A stretch of DNA of 52,894 bases, from contig REAP01000021.1 of the NCBI GenBank assembly GCA_004294385.1, positions 1 to 52,894 of the forward strand, in the 5' to 3' direction. The stretch is from Oscillatoriales cyanobacterium. Lineage in GTDB: Bacteria > Cyanobacteriota > Cyanobacteriia > Cyanobacteriales > Microcoleaceae. Of the stretch, positions 16,839 to 26,470 are shown piece by piece. The notes beneath the pieces were generated by a model. It did not search any database, was not told where the DNA came from, and saw only the letters and a program-made list of their open reading frames with translations. Numbering within the stretch: the first letter of the stretch is position 1; each line of letters opens with the position of its first letter. The position numbers and the translations under genes were made by a program.

Positions 16839-18119
16839 ATGAAAATCATCGCCTACAGCTATAGCGAACCTTTGCTAGAATCACCACCTGCGCCGGGATT
16901 TTGGGGCGAAGAAGTCGATCGCACCTACCAAGACTTAGGAGGACGACAACAACTACAACTCCTCCTCAAAGACTGCCAAACAGAACCAGTCAAATACCTG
17001 TTAATTCAGCGCTTTGAAGAACTCGGCGACACACTACAGGAAGTGTGCGCGCACCTCGCCCAACTCGAAACCCTCGGCATCGAACTAATTGTCACAGACG
17101 AAAAACCAACAGAAAACAGAGCAAACTTACTCAAACTTCTAGCAGAAATCCAGCGCAGCCAACACAGCCGCAGCATTCGCAAAGGACACGCCCGCAACCG
17201 GATAAAATCCCGTATCCCACCGGGTAAAGCCCCCTACGGCTATCGGCGAGGCAAAGAGCATTACGCGATCGATAAAACCACAGCCCCCACCGTCAAAGAC
17301 TTTTTTGAACACTTTCTGATCTACGGTTCCTTGCGGGGTTCCGTGCGATATTTAGCAAAGAAATACCACAAAAAAATCTCTGTCAGTACCGGCCGCCGCT
17401 GGTTAACAAATCCCGCCTACCGAGGCGATTTAGAATATCAAAACGGTCAAGTAATTCCTAATACTCACGTCCCGATTATTTCCAGAGAAGAAGCCGCCCA
17501 AATAGACCGATTGCTACGCCGTAACCGCCGCCTGCCTCCCCGCACCGCCAGCGCCCCCCGTTCCCTAGCAGGTTTAGCAATTTGTGCCGAATGTCGATCG
17601 CCCATGACAGTCGCAAAAGTCACCGCCTACCGCAAAGACAGAGAATACCTTTATTTGCGACCAATTAACTGTCCCAAACAGCCTAAATGTAGCGGTCTTG
17701 ACTACGACGAAGTATTACAATTAACCATAGCAGGAGTTTGTCAGAATTTGCCGGATGCCGTTGCTGGGTTGAAAATTCCAGATATGAATGGAATTAAAGC
17801 AGGCATCGGAAAGGCGATCGAATTTAAAACACAAATTATCAATCAACTACCAGCGCTGATTGAAAATGGTATTTTAGACACAGAAACTGCCGAATTTAGA
17901 GCGTACAAAATTCGCACAGAAATGGCAGAATTGCAAAGCAAACTTGCACAATTACCGCCAGTGAATTTGCGAGAAACTGCTCAAACTGTTTCTATTCCCC
18001 AATTTTGGTTAGACTTATCAGAATCGGAACGCAGGTTCTACTTTCGAGAATTTATCGATCGCATTGAGATAGTCCGGGAAAATGCAACTTTTAAATTACA
18101 AATAATCTTCATTTTTTAA
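16839..18119 (+). CDS. Large serine-recombinase-like protein (XisF-related)
   Basis: 426 residues with large serine recombinase architecture. The N-terminal resolvase-like domain (1-100) is diverged: the usual YxRVSS catalytic segment reads AYSYSEPLLES and the DRLxR helix reads QRFEELGD. The central recombinase domain is clear (IPPGKAPYGYRRGKEHY, SVSTGRRWLTNPAYRGDLEY), and the zinc ribbon is CAEC with CPKQPKC. The C-terminus is coiled-coil-like. Related proteins include XisF of heterocystous cyanobacteria. No attachment sites were seen. Whether it is catalytic is doubtful, and a conserved cellular role is possible. Translation is likely coupled to the VOC gene. Confidence 0.75.
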   Translation: MKIIAYSYSEPLLESPPAPGFWGEEVDRTYQDLGGRQQLQLLLKDCQTEPVKYLLIQRFEELGDTLQEVCAHLAQLETLGIELIVTDEKPTENRANLLKLLAEIQRSQHSRSIRKGHARNRIKSRIPPGKAPYGYRRGKEHYAIDKTTAPTVKDFFEHFLIYGSLRGSVRYLAKKYHKKISVSTGRRWLTNPAYRGDLEYQNGQVIPNTHVPIISREEAAQIDRLLRRNRRLPPRTASAPRSLAGLAICAECRSPMTVAKVTAYRKDREYLYLRPINCPKQPKCSGLDYDEVLQLTIAGVCQNLPDAVAGLKIPDMNGIKAGIGKAIEFKTQIINQLPALIENGILDTETAEFRAYKIRTEMAELQSKLAQLPPVNLRETAQTVSIPQFWLDLSESERRFYFREFIDRIEIVRENATFKLQIIFIF

Positions 18120-18248
18120 TGCTTTTTATTAACCACAGAGACCCCAGATATCGCAGTTATAGCAACCGCCAAGGTGCTTAGGATACCTCTGGTAACTGAG
18201 CGTACACTGAGCGTAGTCGAAGTGTCCATATAGCCTTGGCGACTGCTA

Positions 18249-18337
18249 TATATCAATTCCGGTAACACCGGAATGATCTAGAGGAGACGGCACTGCCGTG
18301 TCCCTACCCAAAATAATATTGTAGGGACACGGCAATG
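18249..18337. repeat. ATCAATTCCGGT / GACACGGCA palindromic repeat
   Basis: ATCAATTCCGGTAACACCGGAATGAT is a hairpin, followed by GACGGCACTGCCGTGTCCC and then GTAGGGACACGGCAATG. The same block occurs at 26036-26120 and 52657-52747, each time directly before a MITE-like element. Upstream, 18180-18240 holds an inverted pair around ACTGAGCGTACACTGAGCGT. No gene is present between 18120 and 18515. Confidence 0.75.
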
Positions 18338-18492
18338 CCCATTGGTGTCAACTTAAGGTACAACCAATAGTCCGGCAGGGGTTGAAACCCCTGCCTCAAA
18401 GCTAAAGTCCTCTAAAAGAGGACTAATGAGTTGAGATTCTTCTGATGACTAACGGATTTGGCGGGCTGACAGCTTAAGTTGACACCAATGGG
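18338..18492. mobile_element. MITE-like palindromic element, copy 1 (155 bp)
   Basis: Perfect 20-base inverted ends, CCCATTGGTGTCAACTTAAG at 18338-18357 and its reverse complement at 18473-18492. The interior has two hairpins, CAGGGGTTGAAACCCCTG and AGTCCTCTAAAAGAGGACT, then GGCGGGCTGACAG. Related copies occur at 21941-22146, 26107-26454 and 52748-end. It is non-coding, so any movement would need a transposase in trans. Confidence 0.8.
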
Positions 18493-18515
18493 CTCTTGGA
18501 GTGTCCTCATTTCGG

Positions 18516-21500
18516 CTAAATGAAATCACTAGCAGTAAGAGTAACGGGTGTACCGTTCAACTTCGCTAACAATTGATTACTACCAGTCACACTAATCAAA
18601 GTTTGATTATTGCTAGAAGTAATGCTAAGTTGATTGAAGCTAAAACCGGAAATTAAGCCAATTAAATCTTCACCTTTGCGGAAATCGGTAATCGTATCAG
18701 TACCTACACTTTGATTTAGGAAAAATACATCATTTCCCGAACCGCCCGTCAAAGTGTCATCTCCTACATCGCCACTCAGAAAATCGGAACCAGCACCTGC
18801 ACTCAAAATATCATTACCCTTGCCACCATAAAGTGTATCGTTACCGATGTCGCTACAGATTACATCGTTTTCATTGCCGCCAAATAGCAAGTCATTGCCT
18901 TCACCGCCATCGAGACTGTCGTTTTCTTTGCCACCGTAAAGCGTGTCATTTCCAGCTTTACCGAAAAGTAGGTCTGCACCTTCATTGCCAAAGACACTAT
19001 CATTGCCATTCCCGGCATTAATTGTGTCATTTCCTAAGTTGCCAAGAATATAGTCATCGCCATCTTCACCGAGTAAGATGTCGTCATCTTTGCCGCCAAA
19101 AATAGTATCGTTTCCTAATCCGCCAACAACAGTATCTTTGCCGAAATCTCCCCTCAAAAAGTCGTCGCCTTCGCCACCCAAAACAATGTCATTGTCTTTA
19201 CCACCATAGATAATATCGTTGCCTGAACCACCTTGAAGAAAATCGGTACCTTCATTGCCAAAAATTGAATCGTTATCGGCACCGCCATCAATGTTGTCAT
19301 TGCCGCCCATGCCGTAGAGGGTGTCATTCCCAGCAAGTCCGTTAATTGACTCATTTGGAGTGCTACCCATGATGAAATCCACAGTGTCAGCACCGTTAAG
19401 GGTTTGTTGAGTGGTGCTAGGAATCATCGTAGCAGAGTTGAATTCCGGGGCGGTGGTGCGATCGAATAAACAATCATCTGTACTAGGAGTTGGAGTTGGA
19501 GTTGGAGTTGGTATTGGTATGGGAGTTGGTGTGGGAGTTGGAGTTGGTGTGGGAGTTGGCGTGGGAGTTGGCGTGGGAGTTGGTGTTGGTGTTGGTGTTG
19601 GTGTTGGTGTTGGTGTTGGCGTGGGAGTTGGTGTTGGTGTTGGCGTGGGAGTTGGTGTTGGCGTGGGAGTTGGAGTCGGAGTTGGCGTGACAGTACCGTT
19701 AAATTCGTAGGCACCACTATCAGCAATTATGCTCCCATTACTATCACCATCAATGCGAGTTTGTCCCCTCTCATCAGTGGCTGGTGCCCCAGCAGCAATA
19801 CCTTGATCAATTGCTGGACTTCCTGCTAGCAACGGCATGACAGAGAAACCGTTAATAGTTTGCAAAACATCCAGTTTAGGGTCAGCAATAGTCACACTAT
19901 CTGTGACATTAAAATCACTGGGGTCATTAGGGTTTTTGGCTGGCCATTGAAAGTTGCCACCGCCATCACTAAATTTGCTGCTACCAGCATTTTGTTTGAT
20001 ATTCCAAGCATTGCCACCATTATTTGCTGTATTGTTGGCAACAATCGTATTTTTGAGAGTGGTTTCCGAACCACCACCCCAAAATGCCCCACCTTGAAAT
20101 CCTGCTGAATTTTTAGCAATAGTGCTGTTGACAATGTTAATAGATTCAGAAGTGCTTAACATGATTGCACCGCCCAAACCACTTGTGCCGCTGGAATCTT
20201 CTGCTTTATTCTCTGCAAAGGTACTGTTGACAATCGTACCAGGGGATTTTTCTCCGACCCATAAAGCACCACCTTGACTCTGTGCTAAATTGTTAGAAAA
20301 AGTAGTGTTACTGATTGTGAATTCGCCGTTACCAATTCGTAATCCGCCACCAAAGGAATCGCCATTGGAACTTTTAATTACCTGATTGTTGACGATTGTA
20401 CTGCCTTCAATAATGATTTTGTCTGGGGGATAGACAAACAGAAACATCCCGCCACCTTGTCCTGCGCCTTTGTTGCCCTCAAAGCGACTGTTCCGAATTG
20501 CGATCGTGCCACCGACAGGCCCAGGTGTACTATTTGCGCCGGAAGCATTAGCACCATCGGTGTAAATTGCACCGCCATAACCGCTGGTATTTTGTCCGGT
20601 TCCTGCGGTAGAATCGTTATTTAAAAAAGTAGAATTTTCGACGGTTAGGTTGCCTAAAAGGTGGTTAATTGCCCCACCGTTAATGCCTTTGTTGTTGGTA
20701 AAAGTAGAGCCTTTGACAGTGAGAGAACCTCCACTTTTTGTGGTGATCGCACCGCCACCTCGTTCACTGTTAGCCGATCGCCCATCGTTGCCAGTAAAGG
20801 TAGTGTTGAGCACATTAGTGGTACTCTGGAAACCCGCGTAAATGCCACCAGCGTAACCAGCGACGTTATTATTGACTTGGCAATTTTCTAAATTTAAAGT
20901 GCTGTTACCGCCAGTTTGAATGCCACCACCTGCGCTTGTCACCTCATTATTCGGATCGGTTCCAGAAGCTTTACCGTTGGCAACAATCAGGTTTTTTAGA
21001 GTAACATTGGTCGAACCTTCTGTGAGGATCACTCGCGAAGCATTGTTGCCACTAATGGTTAAATTAGCAGCACCACTTGCATCGATTGTCAAGCTTTTGT
21101 TAATCAGAAGTTGACCAGAACTGAGAGTAATTGTTTGGCCAGCAAGACTGGAGGCAAAGTTAATTGTATCACCGGCTGCTGCGGAGGCGATCGCACTTCT
21201 CAAGGAACCAGCCCCGCTATCATTACTGTTGGTAACGGTAATCGTGGCTAAAGTCCCTCGATAATCTGCCATTACCTCTGGATTTAGAGCTGATGATGCT
21301 TCAATATTGCCTTTGGTAAACTCCAAATTCCAGTTACCACCGCGGCCAGTGCGATCGGTTGATGCTGCAATATCAGCCCCTGTTAAGTCCGAAAGGCGAT
21401 CGACAAAATCACTCCCCGCACCCGCCGCCACATCACAACCATAAAGCATGATATCAGCTTGGTCAGTCAAGGCATTCCGCCACTCTTGCAACTGACCTTG

Positions 21501-21803
21501 ATATTCTGATAAATTACCCGAATTTAAAGTAGTAGAACCTAACTGCAAGCTACCAGAATTGCCGTGAGAAAAGATGTGAACTTGGTCTACAGTTTCGCCA
21601 GCAGAAGCAATTTCTTGTAATTTAGCACTAATTTGCTGAATGCCGTTGCTATTTTTATCTAATATAATTGTCTCAGCACCGGGAAGCACCCCGTTTGCCA
21701 GAGTTTGATAATCATCTAATTCCGAATCAATGAAAATAATCGACTTAGAACGAGAATTGTGTAGAACAGATTGGGAAGTAATACTGGTAAGATTGGAACT
21801 CAT
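18516..21803 (-). CDS. DUF4347 / beta-helix / RTX secreted giant protein (paralogue A)
   Basis: 1095 residues, probably exported by type I secretion. Residues about 19-185 form a DUF4347 domain ([42 protein letters not shown]). Residues 190-690 are parallel beta-helix repeats full of NNTAGGAI-type turns, ending in a choice-of-anchor-like [19 protein letters not shown] motif. A Thr-Pro tract of about 70 residues spans 705-775. Residues 805-1025 are hemolysin-type calcium-binding nonapeptides (GGxGNDxI). The C-terminal 70 residues ([15 protein letters not shown]) resemble an RTX cap and secretion signal. The closest relative is the next gene upstream, 398 bases away. A surface adhesin or matrix protein is the best guess. 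Confidence 0.85.
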   Translation of the reverse strand: MSSNLTSITSQSVLHNSRSKSIIFIDSELDDYQTLANGVLPGAETIILDKNSNGIQQISAKLQEIASAGETVDQVHIFSHGNSGSLQLGSTTLNSGNLSEYQGQLQEWRNALTDQADIMLYGCDVAAGAGSDFVDRLSDLTGADIAASTDRTGRGGNWNLEFTKGNIEASSALNPEVMADYRGTLATITVTNSNDSGAGSLRSAIASAAAGDTINFASSLAGQTITLSSGQLLINKSLTIDASGAANLTISGNNASRVILTEGSTNVTLKNLIVANGKASGTDPNNEVTSAGGGIQTGGNSTLNLENCQVNNNVAGYAGGIYAGFQSTTNVLNTTFTGNDGRSANSERGGGAITTKSGGSLTVKGSTFTNNKGINGGAINHLLGNLTVENSTFLNNDSTAGTGQNTSGYGGAIYTDGANASGANSTPGPVGGTIAIRNSRFEGNKGAGQGGGMFLFVYPPDKIIIEGSTIVNNQVIKSSNGDSFGGGLRIGNGEFTISNTTFSNNLAQSQGGALWVGEKSPGTIVNSTFAENKAEDSSGTSGLGGAIMLSTSESINIVNSTIAKNSAGFQGGAFWGGGSETTLKNTIVANNTANNGGNAWNIKQNAGSSKFSDGGGNFQWPAKNPNDPSDFNVTDSVTIADPKLDVLQTINGFSVMPLLAGSPAIDQGIAAGAPATDERGQTRIDGDSNGSIIADSGAYEFNGTVTPTPTPTPTPTPTPTPTPTPTPTPTPTPTPTPTPTPTPTPTPTPTPTPTPTPTPTPIPIPTPTPTPTPSTDDCLFDRTTAPEFNSATMIPSTTQQTLNGADTVDFIMGSTPNESINGLAGNDTLYGMGGNDNIDGGADNDSIFGNEGTDFLQGGSGNDIIYGGKDNDIVLGGEGDDFLRGDFGKDTVVGGLGNDTIFGGKDDDILLGEDGDDYILGNLGNDTINAGNGNDSVFGNEGADLLFGKAGNDTLYGGKENDSLDGGEGNDLLFGGNENDVICSDIGNDTLYGGKGNDILSAGAGSDFLSGDVGDDTLTGGSGNDVFFLNQSVGTDTITDFRKGEDLIGLISGFSFNQLSITSSNNQTLISVTGSNQLLAKLNGTPVTLTASDFI
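19480..19700 (-). repeat. Hexanucleotide Pro-Thr coding microsatellite, gene A
   Basis: On the plus strand GTTGGT/GTGGGA/GTTGGA hexamers repeat without interruption, encoding alternating Thr-Pro on the minus strand. Because the period is 6, gain or loss of units keeps the frame and changes only the linker length between the beta-helix and RTX parts. Confidence 0.9.
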
Positions 21804-21940
21804 TTTGCATACCTATGAGAATGTTTGCTTTTAGCTGGCAGATGCAACAATGAAATCAATTCTGTTTGCAACGTTAGGTGATTGTCAACAATTAACGGTT
21901 CACAGCAAATTGCAGTTTTATAGGTACTATCATTATCCCC

Positions 21941-22146
21941 GTAGGGACACTCAAGCGTGCCCATTGGTGTCAACTTAAGGTAAAACCCATAGTCCGGCAA
22001 GGGTTGAAACCCCTGCCTCAAAGCGCAAGTCCTCTCAAAGAGGACTGAAGAACTCCTGCCGTCCTCTTTGAGAGGAATGACCAACGAACACGGGGCGGGC
22101 TTTCAGGCTTAAGTTGACACCAATGGGCACGCTTGAGTGTCCCTAC
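21941..22146. mobile_element. MITE-like element, copy 2, with perfect 39-bp inverted ends
   Basis: The arms at 21941-21979 and 22108-22146 are exact reverse complements over all 39 bases; they start GTAGGGACACTCAAGCGTG and contain the CCCATTGGTGTCAACTTAAG core shared with the other copies. The interior carries CAAGGGTTGAAACCCCTGCC and AGTCCTCTCAAAGAGGACT hairpins plus a second TCCTCTTTGAGAGGA. It fills the gap between the two giant paralogues, 54 bases after the stop of the upstream one. The remaining gap sequence shows no gene. Confidence 0.85.
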
Positions 22147-22201
22147 AAGAACTATTTACCTCACAGACATGAAAAGTGCTGTAACTGTCAACAGTTAACT
22201 G

Positions 22202-25200
22202 TTAGATTGTTACTTGAGTAAAATCGCTAGAGGTGAGAGTATTTGGTGCAAAACCATTCAGCTTCGCCAACAATTGATTACTACCAGTCACACTAATCAA
22301 AGTTTGATTATTGCTCGAAGTAATGCTGAGTTGATTGAAACTCAAACCGGAAGTCAACCCAATTAAATCATCGCCCTTACGGAAATCAGTGATTGTATCG
22401 CTGCCTCCACTTTGAGTCAGCAAGAATACATCATTTCCCGAACCACCGGTTAAAGTGTCATCCCCAACATCGCCGGAAAGGAAATCGTTGCCAGCATTGC
22501 CGAAGAGGCTATCATTGCCTTTACCGCCGTAAAGCGAATCGTTGCCCGTGTAACCTTCGAGCAAATCATTTTCGTTGCCACCGAATAGCAAATCATTGCC
22601 ATCACCACCAGCGAGACTGTCGTTGTCTTTACCGCCGTAAAGCGTGTCATTTCCAGTTTTACCAAAAAGCAGGTCGGCATCCTCATTTCCAAACACAATA
22701 TCGTTGCCGTTGCCACCATTAATTGTGTCTTTTCCTAAGTTGCCAGAAATGTAGTCGTCGCCGTCTTCGCCCAGCAAGATATCGTCATCTTTGCCACCGA
22801 AAATCGTATCGTTACCAACACCGCCAGCAACAGTATCCTTGCCAAAATCTCCCCTTAATAAGTCGTTGCCATCTCCGCCAACAATAGTATCGTTATCTTT
22901 GCCGCCGTAGATGGTATCGTTACCGGCACCGCCTTGGAGAAAATCGGTGCCGTCATTGCCGAACATTGAGTCATTATCGGCACCGCCATCGATGTTGTCG
23001 TTGCCACCCATGCCATAGAGGGTATCGTTGCCACCTAGTCCGTTAATTGACTCATTTGGAGCACTACCCATGATCAAATCGGGAACTGCACCGCCGTTGA
23101 GGGTTTGTTGGGCGGGATTGGGGGTAATGCTGCCGAGGTTTAGTTCTGGAGCATTTAGGGGATCGATGATGGCATCATCTGTGCCCGGTGTGGGTGTCGG
23201 AGTTGGAGTTGGAGTCGGCGCGGGTGTAGGAGTTGGCACCGGTGTCGGTGTGGGAGTTGGAGTCGGCGCGGGTGTAGGAGTTGGCACCGGTGTCGGTGTG
23301 GGAGTTGGTGTCGGCGCGGGTGTAGGAGTTGGCACCGGTGTCGGTGTGGGAGTTGGTGTCGGCGCGGGTGTAGGAGTCGGTACCGGTGTGGGTGTGGGAG
23401 TTGGAGTCGGTGTGGGAGTTGGAGTCGGTGTGGGAGTTGGAGTCGGTGTTGGTGTGGGTGTCGGTGTCGGTGTGGGAGTTGGTGTCGGTGGGAGAGTGCC
23501 ACCAAATTCAAAGGAACCGCTGTCTACGATCGCACCTGGGATAGTATCACCATCTTGAGGTCGAGTTACACCGCGTTGATCAGTACCTGGTGCGCCAGCA
23601 GCGATACCTTTGTCAATTGCCGGACTTCCTGTTAGCAAAGGCCTAACTAAAGCGCCGTTGATAGTTGCTAGGGGGCCGAGTAAGGGGTCTGCGACTGTCA
23701 CACTTGTCGTCGCTTTGATATCAGTGCTAATCACAGGCCACTGAAAATTCCCTCCTTGATCGCTATATTGGGCCGTGGTGTGTTGCTCAATTCCCCAAGG
23801 GTTTCCTCCGTTAGCCGCTGTATTGTTGGAAAGAATCGTGTTTTTGAGGGTGACATTATTGGCATCGGCGAAGATACCTCCACCAACCCAACCGGCGCTA
23901 TTATCGGCGATCGTTGTGTTGACAATAGTTGTGGGTGCACCAAGAGTCATTGCACCGCCGAGTTTGTTGAAATCATCAGCAGCAAACGCGGTGGAGTTGC
24001 CAGAAAACGTACTGTTAGTAATCGTAGCAGGGGCATTTCGCGTCCACAGGCCACCACCTTGATTATTGGCTTTGTTGCCAGCAAAGCTGGTGTTTGTAAT
24101 AGTCAATCCCTGGTTGGTGCTGTCGCTCAAAATCGTTGCCCCACCACCATTTCCAGTATCTTCACCGCCGGGGTTGCCTGTTAGCGCCATAATTTCGTTA
24201 TCTTGGAAGGTGGTGTTTTCCAAAATTACCTTGTCTTGGCTGCCGGTGAACAGATAAGCTGCGCCTCCTTCACCTCGACCTTTATTATTCTGAAATACGC
24301 TATTGGTAATCTTGATTGTGCCGGAAGCTTCATTGGGATTGCTAGCTCTGTCTGTGTAAATAGCGCCACCGTTACCCCTTAAACCTGGATTATTTTGGCC
24401 TGTTGCGTAAGAGGCTGCACTGGTATCGTTGCCGATGAATCGCGAGTTGTCAATTGTTAACTTGCCTTGAAGGCTGTTAATTGCCCCGCCGTTAATTCCT
24501 TTGTTGTTGGTGAAGTCGCTGTTGGTGACTGTAATAGCTTTGAAACTCAAAAAGCCGATCGCACCTGCACCCCGTTCATCATTCGCTGCGGTAGCAACGT
24601 TGCCGTTAAATTTACTGTTGCTGACTGTCAGAGTATTGTTGAAATTCCCAAAAATTGCACCGCCACCTTGATCGGCGACGTTGTTGTTGAACTGAACATT
24701 ATCTACTGTCAGGTTTACTTCGTCGGTTGTGCCGATCGCACCACCTGTCTCAGTAGTTTTACCGTTATTAACGATCAGGTTTTTGACAGTAAAATTGGTA
24801 GCGGTAACAACATTTGCATTGACAAAAAAGGCACGGGATGCGTTGTTACCGCTGAGGGTTAAACCACTTGCAGCAGCGCCATCAATGGTAATGTTTTTGC
24901 CAACGGGAATTTCCAGTTGACCGCTAGTCAGGGTGATGGTTTGGTTGGCTAAACCGGGAGCGAAGGTAATGGTATCGCCAGCGGCGGCCGAGGCGATCGC
25001 AGCTCTCAGAGAACCTGCTCCACTATCGCTATTATTGGTAACGACGATATTAGCTAAATCACCTTGGTAATTTGCCATCACATCGGCGCTCAAGGCTAAG
25101 GGTGATTCAATCTCGCCCTTAGCAAATTCTAGGTTCCAATCGCCGTTGATACCTGTTAAATTGGTGGATGCAGCAACATCTGCTCCGGTTAATTCAGAAA

Positions 25201-25609
25201 TGCGATCGACGAAATTAGCACCTGTACCCGATGCTACATCACAGCCGTAAAGCATGATGTCTGCTTTTTCTGATAGTCCGTTGTGCCACTTTTCCAACTG
25301 GCTTTTGTATTGCTCGATGTTGTCTGAACTCAGAGTAGTGTTGCCGAGTTGCAGATTGCCAGAATTACCGTGGGAAATGATGTGAACAGAATCGATCGCC
25401 CCGTTGGTAGAGGAGTAGTTTTCAATTTCTGAGGTGATTTGTTCGATGCCGCTTTTATTGCGATCGAGTATCACCACCTGCTGTCCTGGCAACACTCCTG
25501 CCGCAATGGACTCATAGTCTTCCACCCCAGAGTCAATGAATACTAAGGAACGCGGGGGCAGTTTTTCCAGTGAAGATTGTGAATTAGCTTGAGCGAACGT
25601 AGAATTCAT
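22202..25609 (-). CDS. DUF4347 / beta-helix / RTX secreted giant protein (paralogue B)
   Basis: 1135 residues with the same domain order as the downstream paralogue. DUF4347 comes first ([42 protein letters not shown]), then beta-helix repeats (200-690) ending [19 protein letters not shown]. The Pro-Thr tract (706-810) contains about four copies of a higher-order [14 protein letters not shown] unit. RTX nonapeptides (850-1056) follow, with a [16 protein letters not shown]-terminal cap. Similarity between the paralogues is strongest in the RTX part and C-terminus, and weaker in the helix, so they have diverged mainly in the exposed fold. It is likely calcium-dependent and secreted. Confidence 0.85.
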   Translation of the reverse strand: MNSTFAQANSQSSLEKLPPRSLVFIDSGVEDYESIAAGVLPGQQVVILDRNKSGIEQITSEIENYSSTNGAIDSVHIISHGNSGNLQLGNTTLSSDNIEQYKSQLEKWHNGLSEKADIMLYGCDVASGTGANFVDRISELTGADVAASTNLTGINGDWNLEFAKGEIESPLALSADVMANYQGDLANIVVTNNSDSGAGSLRAAIASAAAGDTITFAPGLANQTITLTSGQLEIPVGKNITIDGAAASGLTLSGNNASRAFFVNANVVTATNFTVKNLIVNNGKTTETGGAIGTTDEVNLTVDNVQFNNNVADQGGGAIFGNFNNTLTVSNSKFNGNVATAANDERGAGAIGFLSFKAITVTNSDFTNNKGINGGAINSLQGKLTIDNSRFIGNDTSAASYATGQNNPGLRGNGGAIYTDRASNPNEASGTIKITNSVFQNNKGRGEGGAAYLFTGSQDKVILENTTFQDNEIMALTGNPGGEDTGNGGGATILSDSTNQGLTITNTSFAGNKANNQGGGLWTRNAPATITNSTFSGNSTAFAADDFNKLGGAMTLGAPTTIVNTTIADNSAGWVGGGIFADANNVTLKNTILSNNTAANGGNPWGIEQHTTAQYSDQGGNFQWPVISTDIKATTSVTVADPLLGPLATINGALVRPLLTGSPAIDKGIAAGAPGTDQRGVTRPQDGDTIPGAIVDSGSFEFGGTLPPTPTPTPTPTPTPTPTPTPTPTPTPTPTPTPTPTPVPTPTPAPTPTPTPTPVPTPTPAPTPTPTPTPVPTPTPAPTPTPTPTPVPTPTPAPTPTPTPTPTPGTDDAIIDPLNAPELNLGSITPNPAQQTLNGGAVPDLIMGSAPNESINGLGGNDTLYGMGGNDNIDGGADNDSMFGNDGTDFLQGGAGNDTIYGGKDNDTIVGGDGNDLLRGDFGKDTVAGGVGNDTIFGGKDDDILLGEDGDDYISGNLGKDTINGGNGNDIVFGNEDADLLFGKTGNDTLYGGKDNDSLAGGDGNDLLFGGNENDLLEGYTGNDSLYGGKGNDSLFGNAGNDFLSGDVGDDTLTGGSGNDVFLLTQSGGSDTITDFRKGDDLIGLTSGLSFNQLSITSSNNQTLISVTGSNQLLAKLNGFAPNTLTSSDFTQVTI
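23180..23495 (-). repeat. Pro-Thr coding tract with 48-base higher-order repeat, gene B
   Basis: GGTGTGGGAGTTGG-type hexamers are organised into repeated blocks holding GGCGCGGGTGTAGGAGTTGG followed by CACCGGTGTCGGTGTGGGAG, four times in a row. This higher-order structure is absent from gene A, so it was amplified after the duplication. Confidence 0.85.
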
Positions 25610-26035
25610 GTTTAATACTCCATCAAGGTCGTTATTGGTAAATACACCCCAGGAGTAATTTTATCAGCTTTGTTTGATTGCATCCTAACATCTAATTTTA
25701 ATTATGTGCAATAGGTAAACTCCTTTTTTTAGTTTGTTTTTATCCGGATTTCTGATTTTACCCTTGTACTTACACGCAATTATTGTGGCAAATCTTGGCT
25801 ATTTAAATGATATAAATCCCCTAATATATACCAATATATAATTTACCATACTCACGAAATACACTTCGTAAACCCGGTAAATTAGGCAAAAATAAGTTGA
25901 TATTTAAGTCCTGGTTTTTCTTTGTTGCCACTCAGGAAATATAGTGATTAATAGCAAATAATAGAAGTGTCACCTATTTCTGCTGGCTCTGCATCCGCGA
26001 TCGCACGGAATTTATGTTCTCCGTAATTTCACTGA
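25610..26035. other. AT-rich upstream region of paralogue B
   Basis: No gene is visible. The stretch at 25800-25860 is very AT-rich (AATATATACCAATATATAATTTACC) and could hold the promoter for the giant gene, which reads leftward from 25609. No specific boxes could be assigned with confidence. Confidence 0.35.
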
Positions 26036-26454
26036 TATCAATTCCGGTGGCACCGGAATGATCTAGAGGACACGGCAGTGCGGTGTCCCTACCGTGATTA
26101 ATTGTAGGGACACGGCAGTGCCCAAGGAGTGTCAACTTAAGGTTCATATCGTTTCCGGTTGCATCGGAATGATTTAACCGCGAAGGCGCAAAGGACACGA
26201 AGGAAGAGAAGAGAGAGATTGATACAGGACGATGAAGAGAGGATTTGATATCATTCCACAGTCCTAAGCGGGGTTTAAACCCCTGTCTAATAGAAGACAG
26301 TCCTCTCAAAGAGGACTCAAGAACTCATCAGTCCTCTTTGAGAGGACTTGCGCTTTGAGGCAGGGGTTGAGACTTCTGTCGGACTCGCGGGCTCACTAAC
26401 GGACACGGGGCGGGCTGACAGCTTAAGTTGACACCTATGGGCAGTGCCGTCTCC
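26036..26454. mobile_element. MITE-like element, copy 3, with adjoining repeat
   Basis: ATCAATTCCGGTGGCACCGGAATGAT (26036 on) and the GACACGGCAGTG palindrome lead into the left end (GTGTCAACTTAAG at 26129-26141). The right end CTTAAGTTGACACCTATGGG is at 26422-26441. Outside these, GGGACACGGCAGTG (26107-26120) pairs with CAGTGCCGTCTCC (26442-26454). The interior (about 280 bases) is longer than in copies 1 and 2. It contains a foreign-looking segment with a second AATTCC-like hairpin (26146-26175), and then the usual AGTCCTCTCAAAGAGGACT hairpins. Confidence 0.75.
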
Positions 26455-26470
26455 TAATTTCTTCTTGAGA

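Noticed and set aside
19411..19710. Val-Gly repeat frames on the plus strand over the Pro-Thr tracts (also 23028-23558)
   Set aside because: They are antisense readings of hexanucleotide repeats inside the giant genes and have no independent support.
21800..22084. 94-residue frame in the MITE between the giant genes, with a similar one at 52582-52866
   Set aside because: Both frames are translations of the same non-coding palindromic element (shared LFERTCALRQG string), not genes.
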